From the NCBI GenBank assembly GCA_025936045.1, contig JAICUB010000012.1, positions 1 to 64,000 of the forward strand: a stretch of 64,000 bases of DNA, read 5' to 3'. This document shows, piece by piece, positions 59,158-64,000 of the stretch (its first letter is position 1; each line of letters starts with the position of its first letter). The DNA is from Polyangiaceae bacterium (lineage in GTDB: Bacteria; Myxococcota_A; Polyangia; Polyangiales; Polyangiaceae). Under the pieces are notes generated by a model. It ran no database searches. It saw only the letters and a program-made list of their open reading frames with translations, and had not been told where the DNA came from. The position numbers and the translations under genes are program-made.

Positions 59158-59850
59158 TCAGGGTGTCCGCGCGCGTACGCCGGCCAGCGAAAACGCGACG
59201 ACGTGACGCGCGAGCCGCTCGAGCTCCGCGCGCGTGCGCGGCGCGGCCATGTCGAACGCGACCGGGGCCGCGACGGGCAAGAGGCATTGCGCCTGAATCG
59301 ACAGCACGCAGTCCTGCACCGTTTCGTCGCTCGCGCGCCCCTCGAGCAACACCTCGACGATCGTCGCGAGATAGCGCAGCCGCGGCTTGAGTGCCTGCTC
59401 GACGATGTGCGAGCCGATCGGCGTGGGCTCGGAGAGCTCGTGCCGAAACAGGTCCCGCAGCACGGAGCCGCGACGGGCTGCCGCCGAGCGCGGGTCGCGC
59501 ACGAGGTGCGCGCGCACGTAGTGCACGAGCTTTTCCTCGGCCGACGCGGCGAGCCCGGCGTTCATCGCCTGATCGGCGAAGCCACGCACCGTCTCGAGCG
59601 CCGCCTCCACGACCTCACGGTAGAGCCGCTCCTTGTCGCCGAAGTGGTAGTTGACGGACGCGACGTTCGCCGACGCTGCCTCGCAGATGTCGCGCACCGT
59701 CACGCGCCGGAACCCGCGCTCGGCGAAGAGGCGCGTCGCGGCCCCGAGCACCCGCTTGCGCGTCGCCACGTCGCCGCCCGCCGCTCGCCGCTCGCCGCCC
59801 CGCGCCGGCGGGCCCGCGTCGGCGCGACGGCGCGCGGCGCGCACGCTCAC
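59158..59850 (-). CDS. TetR/AcrR family regulator (CecR-like)
   Basis: A 230-residue TetR-family repressor with an N-terminal helix-turn-helix (AATRLFAERGFRRVTVRDICEAA, ASVNYHFGDKERLY) and a C-terminal ligand domain of the CecR/DUF1956 type (VLRDLFRHELSEPTPIGSHI). A basic 28-residue extension precedes it. It is the last gene of the efflux operon; its GTG start overlaps the permease stop (GTGA). E. coli CecR (YbiH) is linked to the similar YbhGFSR efflux pump, giving a model: a ligand, perhaps a toxic compound, releases the repressor. The likely operator lies at 63043-63054 upstream of the operon. Confidence 0.88.
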   Translation of the reverse strand: MSVRAARRRADAGPPARGGERRAAGGDVATRKRVLGAATRLFAERGFRRVTVRDICEAASANVASVNYHFGDKERLYREVVEAALETVRGFADQAMNAGLAASAEEKLVHYVRAHLVRDPRSAAARRGSVLRDLFRHELSEPTPIGSHIVEQALKPRLRYLATIVEVLLEGRASDETVQDCVLSIQAQCLLPVAAPVAFDMAAPRTRAELERLARHVVAFSLAGVRARTP

Positions 59851-60962
59851 AACGTCCTCTTGAACAGCATGGTCGCGGCGCCGAGCGTGATCAGCGCGAA
59901 GGCGCTCAGGTAGACGAGGTCGAACGAAATCGCCCCGAGGCCCGTATTCTTGAGCAACAGGGATTTGAGCGCGTGCACGGCGTACGTGAACGGGTCGACC
60001 TTCGCGAGCACGCGCATCCAGCCCGGAAACGCCTGTTGCGGGTAGACTGCGCCGCTCGGAAAGTAGAGGAGCGTGTTCAGCACGCCGAAGAGGGCGCGCG
60101 GCAAGAGCGGGTCGCTCATGCGCACCATCAAGAGGAACATCATGCTGACGAGCGCGATCGCCGTCACCACGATCACGAGGAAGAGCCGCACGAGGCGCAG
60201 CGGCTCGAAAGCGTCCGGCACGCCCGCGATGACGGACCCGAGCGTCATGAGCACGCTGCCGGAAAGCACGGCTTTGATGGCGCCCGAGAGATTGAACCCC
60301 AAAATCAATTCGAACTTCGTGATCGGCGTCACGAGGTAGCCCTCGTGCAAGCCGCGCGCCTTGTCGTCCATGAAGATGATGCCGCCGCCGATCATCACCA
60401 TCATGAAAATCGACATCACGATCGAGCCCGGCAAAAGATATTGAATGTAAGGCACGTACGGATACACCTCGACCACGTCGAGGAGCGGCGCCGCCGCGAC
60501 GCGCTGCACGCTCTTTTCCTGGCGCGGCAGCGCGGAAACCATGGAGCCGAGCGTCGCCGCGAGCGTCGCCGCCACGAAGTTGTCGGTGTTGTCCTCGATC
60601 AGCGCGAGGTGCGGGTCGTCCTTCGCGAGCGTGCGCCGCGAAAAATCGGTGGGGATCGAGAGCACGCCGTTCAAGCGGCCTTCGCGCAGATCGCCCACGG
60701 CCTCACCGAGGTCGGCGTAGCGGACGGTTTCGAACGTCTTCGCGTTCGCGGCGACCGCGCCCGCAAGCTCGTGCACCTTGACCGACGAGATGCCGCGGTC
60801 CTGATCGACCACGCCGAGGTTCAGGTGCTTCACCGCCCCGCCGAAGGCGTAGCCGAGAACCACGAGCTGCACGATCGGCAGCATCAAGGACATGAAAATG
60901 AGCATCGGGCTCCGGCGGAAGCGGCGAAGCTCGCGTTCGATGATGGCCCAGGTGCGTTGCAT
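59847..60962 (-). CDS. ABC-2 type permease (YbhS/YbhR-like)
   Basis: A 371-residue ABC-2 membrane permease. It has one N-terminal helix (MLIFMSLMLPIVQLVVLGYAF), a large periplasmic domain (about 45-170) and five C-terminal helices (for example SIVMSIFMMVMIGGGIIFMD, LRLVRLFLVIVVTAIALVSM, SAFALITLGAATMLF). The pattern FPSGAVYPQQAFPGWM resembles the ABC-2 signature. It exports substrates together with the ATPase 8 nt upstream. The E. coli homologue cluster has two such permeases; this operon has one, so it probably acts as a homodimer. The stop overlaps the regulator start. Confidence 0.92.
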   Translation of the reverse strand: MQRTWAIIERELRRFRRSPMLIFMSLMLPIVQLVVLGYAFGGAVKHLNLGVVDQDRGISSVKVHELAGAVAANAKTFETVRYADLGEAVGDLREGRLNGVLSIPTDFSRRTLAKDDPHLALIEDNTDNFVAATLAATLGSMVSALPRQEKSVQRVAAAPLLDVVEVYPYVPYIQYLLPGSIVMSIFMMVMIGGGIIFMDDKARGLHEGYLVTPITKFELILGFNLSGAIKAVLSGSVLMTLGSVIAGVPDAFEPLRLVRLFLVIVVTAIALVSMMFLLMVRMSDPLLPRALFGVLNTLLYFPSGAVYPQQAFPGWMRVLAKVDPFTYAVHALKSLLLKNTGLGAISFDLVYLSAFALITLGAATMLFKRTL

Positions 60963-60970
60963 GGCTTACC

Positions 60971-61966
60971 TCAGCGCCGAAACATCACGCGCCGATCGGC
61001 CGGCGACGGCTCTTGCAGCGCGTCGCGCAGCGCGCGGCCCGTGAAATGGACGAAGACGTCGTCGAGCGTCGTCGAGCTCACGGACAGCGACTGCACGGTC
61101 ACGCCCGCCGCCGCCGTGAGCTCGAGCAGCGCCGTCGTCGTGGCCGGGCCCGTGTGCGACCCGATGCGCGCCACGCGGTCGTCCCCGGACACCGATTCGA
61201 CGCCCGGGAGCGCCGAGAGGCGCGCGAGCCACCCGGACGGCGCGTCGGCGAAGCCGACCTCGAGCGTCACCTTGCCGGAGAGCTCGGCCTTCAGCCGAAG
61301 CGGCGAATCGAGCGCCTTGAGCGTGCCGTGATCGACGATCGCGATGCGGTCGCAGAGCTTGTCCGCCTCGTCCATGTAGTGCGTGGTGAGCAGCACCGTG
61401 AGGTCGCGCTCGGCCTTGATCTTCTTCAGCATCTCCCACACGGCCGTGCGCGACACGGGATCGAGTCCGGTGGTCGGCTCATCGAGGAAGAAGATGCGCG
61501 GCTCGTGCACGAGGCCGCGCGCGATCTCGACGCGCCGCCGCATGCCGCCCGAGAGGTTCTTCACCGGCTTGTCCTTCCACTCCGAGAGCTCGACCGCGGC
61601 GAGGAGCTCGTCGATGAGCGCCTTCCGGCGCTTGCGCGGCACGCCGTAAAGCTTCGAGAAGATCAGCAGGTTCTCCTCCGCGCTGAGCTCGAGATCGCTC
61701 GTCATCGCCTGCGGGATCACGCCGATCGCGCGGCGCACCGTGTCCGGATCCGTCATGACGTCCGCTCCCGCGACGAGGGCCGTCCCCTCCGTCGGCGGCA
61801 CGAGCGTCGTCAGCATGCGAATCAGCGTCGATTTGCCCGCGCCGTTCGGCCCGAGCATCCCGAAAATCTCCCCCTGCTTCACCTCGAAGGAGATGTGGTC
61901 GACGGCCGTGAACGTGCCGAACCGCTTCGTGAGCGAGCGCACCTCGATGGCGTTCACTGCGTTCAC
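60971..61966 (-). CDS. ABC transporter ATPase (YbhF-like, single domain)
   Basis: A 331-residue ATPase of an ABC-2 exporter. Walker A is GPNGAGKST (near 40), the Q-loop lies at VIPQAMTSDLE, the signature is NLSGGMRRRVEIARGLVH and Walker B is IFFLDEPTTGLDP. The last 70 residues carry a C-terminal domain with TTLDDVFVHFTGRALR, usual in drug-export ATPases. GTG at 61966 overlaps the HlyD stop as GTGA; a GTG at 61957 is the alternative. YbhF of E. coli has two ATPase domains fused; this has one. Confidence 0.93.
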   Translation of the reverse strand: MNAVNAIEVRSLTKRFGTFTAVDHISFEVKQGEIFGMLGPNGAGKSTLIRMLTTLVPPTEGTALVAGADVMTDPDTVRRAIGVIPQAMTSDLELSAEENLLIFSKLYGVPRKRRKALIDELLAAVELSEWKDKPVKNLSGGMRRRVEIARGLVHEPRIFFLDEPTTGLDPVSRTAVWEMLKKIKAERDLTVLLTTHYMDEADKLCDRIAIVDHGTLKALDSPLRLKAELSGKVTLEVGFADAPSGWLARLSALPGVESVSGDDRVARIGSHTGPATTTALLELTAAAGVTVQSLSVSSTTLDDVFVHFTGRALRDALQEPSPADRRVMFRR

Positions 61967-63024
61967 GCTCCGGTCGGCAAGACCACGTACGCCGTCATGC
62001 CGACGGCCAGCCGCCGATCGCTGTTGTCGACGCGCAGCCGGATTTCGAACGTCTTGATGTCGCGCTTGGTGCGGCTCACGTCGCGCTGCGTGGCGAAGCC
62101 CGCGTCGACGCCGCGGTAGCTCACCTTGCCCTTCTTCGTCTCGCCGGACGCGAGGTGCACCTCGATTTCGTCCCCGAGCTTGAGGCGCGAGGCGTACGTC
62201 TCCTCGACGTCGACGCGCACCCACAGATCGTCGGGGTCGATCAGCGTGACGATGGGTTGCGCCGCCGTCACGACCTCGCCCTGGCGCGCCGCCCGCACGT
62301 CGACCACGCCGGCGATGGGTGCGTGGATCTCCGTGTAGCTCAGGCGCACGTTGGCTTTCTCGGCCTGCGCGGCCGCGGCCGCCTCCTGTTGTTTCACGGA
62401 CGCGACGACGCTCTTTCGTGCCGTCACTTGCTCCGCGCTCGCCCGAGCGAGCCCGACCGCTGCGCGCTGCGCATCCACCTGCTTCGCCATCGCGGCCGTG
62501 CGGGCCTGGGCGACCGAGAACGCCGTCGTCGCTTGATCGAGGTCCTGCTGCGTCGTCGCGCCGCGCTCGAAAAGCAGCTTCGTACGCTCGAGGGTCGTCT
62601 TCGCGTTCCCGAGGTTCGCGTCCGCTTCGGCCTGTTGCGCCTCGGCCGCGGCGAGCGTCGCTTGCGCCTGGCGGATCTGCTGGCCTGTCTGGAGCTCCTC
62701 GTAGCGGAGCGAGGCCTGACTCTCGGCGATTTGCCCGGAAAAGCCCTCGGCGCTGTGCGCGTAGTAGGCCGTTTCCGCGGCGAGCTCCCCCGGGGAGAGC
62801 ACGGCGAGGAGCTCGCCCGACTTGACGCTGTCGCCTTCCTTCACCAGAAGCCTGTCGAGCCGCGCCGTAACGAGCGGACTGACAATCACGTCCTCGGTCG
62901 TGACCACCCCGGTCAGCGTCAGCGTCTTCGGCGGCCGATTGAAGAACTCGTACGCGGCGGTGCCGGCCGCCACGAGCAACAGGAAGACCACGAGTCCGCG
63001 CCGGGAGCGCTTGGGTTCAGGCAT
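61963..63024 (-). CDS. HlyD/YbhG-like membrane fusion protein
   Basis: A 353-residue periplasmic adaptor of an ABC-type efflux pump. A single N-terminal helix (GLVVFLLLVAAGTAAYEFF) anchors it. Two lipoyl halves (LTGVVTTEDVIVSPLVTARLDR and VDVRAARQGEVVTAAQPIVTLI) flank an alpha-helical hairpin of heptads (QIRQAQATLAAAEAQQAEAD to AKQVDAQRAAVGLARASAEQ). A beta-barrel domain follows (VDVEETYASRLKLGDEIEV). This is the first gene of the operon; the start ATG has no Shine-Dalgarno sequence and lies 12 nt beyond a -10 element, so the mRNA may be nearly leaderless. The cargo is unknown. Confidence 0.92.
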   Translation of the reverse strand: MPEPKRSRRGLVVFLLLVAAGTAAYEFFNRPPKTLTLTGVVTTEDVIVSPLVTARLDRLLVKEGDSVKSGELLAVLSPGELAAETAYYAHSAEGFSGQIAESQASLRYEELQTGQQIRQAQATLAAAEAQQAEADANLGNAKTTLERTKLLFERGATTQQDLDQATTAFSVAQARTAAMAKQVDAQRAAVGLARASAEQVTARKSVVASVKQQEAAAAAQAEKANVRLSYTEIHAPIAGVVDVRAARQGEVVTAAQPIVTLIDPDDLWVRVDVEETYASRLKLGDEIEVHLASGETKKGKVSYRGVDAGFATQRDVSRTKRDIKTFEIRLRVDNSDRRLAVGMTAYVVLPTGA

Positions 63025-63036
63025 GGGTCAAACGCC

Positions 63037-63064
63037 TGTATAAAACAACTGTTTGAACCGTCAA
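63037..63064 (-). promoter_or_regulatory. Promoter of efflux operon with overlapping operator
   Basis: On the minus strand, TTGACG (63064-63059) is the -35 element, TATACA (63042-63037) the -10 element, with a 16-nt spacer. The hlyD ATG starts at 63024, 12 nt after the -10, so the leader would be about 5 nt. Both elements match sigma-70 consensus in four to five of six positions. Confidence 0.6.
63043..63054. promoter_or_regulatory. Candidate TetR operator palindrome
   Basis: AAACAACTGTTT, with half-sites AAACA and TGTTT separated by two bases, lies entirely in the spacer between the -35 and -10 elements. A TetR regulator bound here would block RNA polymerase. Outer copies of TCAAAC/GTTTGA (63028-63033 and 63051-63056) extend the symmetry. 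The operon-encoded TetR at 59158 is the obvious candidate to bind. Confidence 0.55.
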
Positions 63065-63168
63065 GCGGGGCTGGTGTTCCAGGCCGGCGGTCGGACGCTC
63101 GCTTGGGCCCGAACTTTCGGCATGGCGGCGAGCTTGGCGCGTGGGACGGTTGGCACTAGCTTCGGGGC

Positions 63169-63960
63169 GTGGGCACTGCGCTCGTTACCGGAGCATCGTC
63201 GGGGATCGGCCGCGAGCTCGCGCGGCTCTTCGCGGCCGACGGCCACTCGGTGGTGCTCGTCGCGCGGCGGAAGCCTCGGCTCGACGAGCTCGCACGCGAG
63301 CTCGCAGCCGGCGGGCGCGTCAAAGCCTGGCCCATCGCGTGCGATCTTTCCGCGCCTGGGGGCATCGACGCGCTGCTAGAGGCGCTCGGGGCGGAGAACG
63401 TCCAGGTGGACTTCCTCGTGAACGCCGCGGGCGTCGGCACGAGCGGGCTCTTCGTCGAGAGCGCGCCGGAAGCCGAGGCCGCGATGGCCGAGCTCAACGT
63501 GACGGCGATCGTGCGGCTCACGCGGGCGCTCCTGCCGGGCATGCTCGCACGACGCCACGGGCGCGTGCTCAACGTCGGTTCCACCGCCGGCTTTCAGCCC
63601 GGCCCCTTCATGGCGACCTACTATGCGACGAAGGCCTTCGTGAACCATTTCAGCGAAGCTCTCGCGTACGAGCTTGCCGGCTCCGGCGTGAGCGTGACGC
63701 TGAGCTGCCCGGGGCCCACCCACACCGAGTTCGGGGACGTTTCCGGCGTCGGCAAGTCGAAGCTCTTCCGCCTCCAGGTCGCGAGCGCGGAGAGCGTGGC
63801 GCGCGACGCGTACCGAGCGCTCATGAACGGCCGCGTGCTCGTGATTCACGGCTTCTTGAATTGGCTCGGGGTACAGCTCACGCGCATCGGCCCGCGCTCG
63901 CTCGTGCGCGCCATCGTGGCCGGGCTCAACCGGCCGCCGGCGCCCCGCGGTGCAGCATGA
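63169..63960 (+). CDS. Short-chain dehydrogenase/reductase
   Basis: A 263-residue SDR oxidoreductase. The NAD(P) motif is TGASSGIG (near residue 7). NAAGVG is at about 90, the catalytic Ser is in NVGSTAG, and the Tyr and Lys in YYATKAF (YxxxK). The Arg-rich start of the second strand (VLVARRKPRLDEL) suggests NADPH preference. The substrate cannot be assigned, though the family resembles DltE/SDR_c types acting on acyl chains. GTG start; 144 nt from the divergent efflux operon. The stop overlaps the following start by 4 nt (ATGA). Confidence 0.88.
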   Translation: MGTALVTGASSGIGRELARLFAADGHSVVLVARRKPRLDELARELAAGGRVKAWPIACDLSAPGGIDALLEALGAENVQVDFLVNAAGVGTSGLFVESAPEAEAAMAELNVTAIVRLTRALLPGMLARRHGRVLNVGSTAGFQPGPFMATYYATKAFVNHFSEALAYELAGSGVSVTLSCPGPTHTEFGDVSGVGKSKLFRLQVASAESVARDAYRALMNGRVLVIHGFLNWLGVQLTRIGPRSLVRAIVAGLNRPPAPRGAA

Positions 63961-64000
63961 TGCGCGCCGCGTACATCGCGGGCATCGCGCACGCGCAGCG
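63957..64000 (+). CDS. Start of next gene, truncated by window end
   Basis: The ATG at 63957 overlaps the SDR stop as ATGA, a coupling used repeatedly in this genome, and the frame stays open to the window end. Only 14 codons are visible (MMRAAYIAGIAHAQ), so the product cannot be named. Confidence 0.5.
   Translation, partial: MMRAAYIAGIAHAQ

Overview
The window is high-GC DNA with short intergenic gaps and many 1-4 nt gene overlaps. It looks like a chromosomal segment of a myxobacterium-like bacterium (Myxococcota, probably Polyangiales). The clues are glycine-rich GG-repeat lipoproteins, a C-terminal tail of the MYXO-CTERM type, a zinc-ribbon/GYF/TM protein of the GltJ/AgmX architecture, and many lipoproteins with a Cys lipobox. 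I see no rRNA, tRNA, CRISPR array, insertion sequence or phage gene. No stretch longer than about 215 bases lacks a gene.

Layout. 0-5.2 kb: glutamate synthase gltB (5' end outside the window) and gltD. 5.3-15.1 kb: a Gly-rich lipoprotein, a PlsC-like acyltransferase, two tandem HTTM/DCC membrane proteins, the zinc-ribbon/GYF protein and a cyclopropane fatty acid synthase. 15.3-20.5 kb: an envelope/redox group with a MYXO-CTERM protein, a pentaheme cytochrome, two small haem-type lipoproteins and two YtkA-like lipoproteins. 20.5-26 kb: an orphan type III rod-like gene, then a small His/Cys protein, a TonB-dependent receptor carrying its own TonB-like domain, and two lipoproteins. 26-42 kb: mostly housekeeping (discoidin/GT-C-like membrane protein, L,D-transpeptidase, citrate synthase, SCP2, prephenate dehydratase, FHA, FKBP, DUF502, AhcY, SirB1, CBS and ROK kinase).

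42.4-52.2 kb is the most interesting part, a nitrogen-storage island. Two overlapping cyanophycin synthetase genes have lost different active sites. Facing them is a single protein that fuses a PH-like domain, an ABC exporter and DUF1854. A small membrane protein and an ammonium transporter ending at a strong terminator follow. A nested GTTGC/GCAAC repeat lies between the divergent genes and could control both.

52.2-64 kb: a CitMHS/NhaD-like antiporter, a universal stress protein, a KdpE regulator with a KdpD lacking its N-terminal sensor, a propeller lipoprotein, TerB and cNMP/DUF1003 proteins, then an HlyD-ABC-permease-TetR efflux operon with a readable promoter/operator, and an SDR enzyme.

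Functions are assigned by reading motifs in the translated sequence; no database search was run. Start codons were chosen from overlaps and ribosome-binding sites where these were visible.
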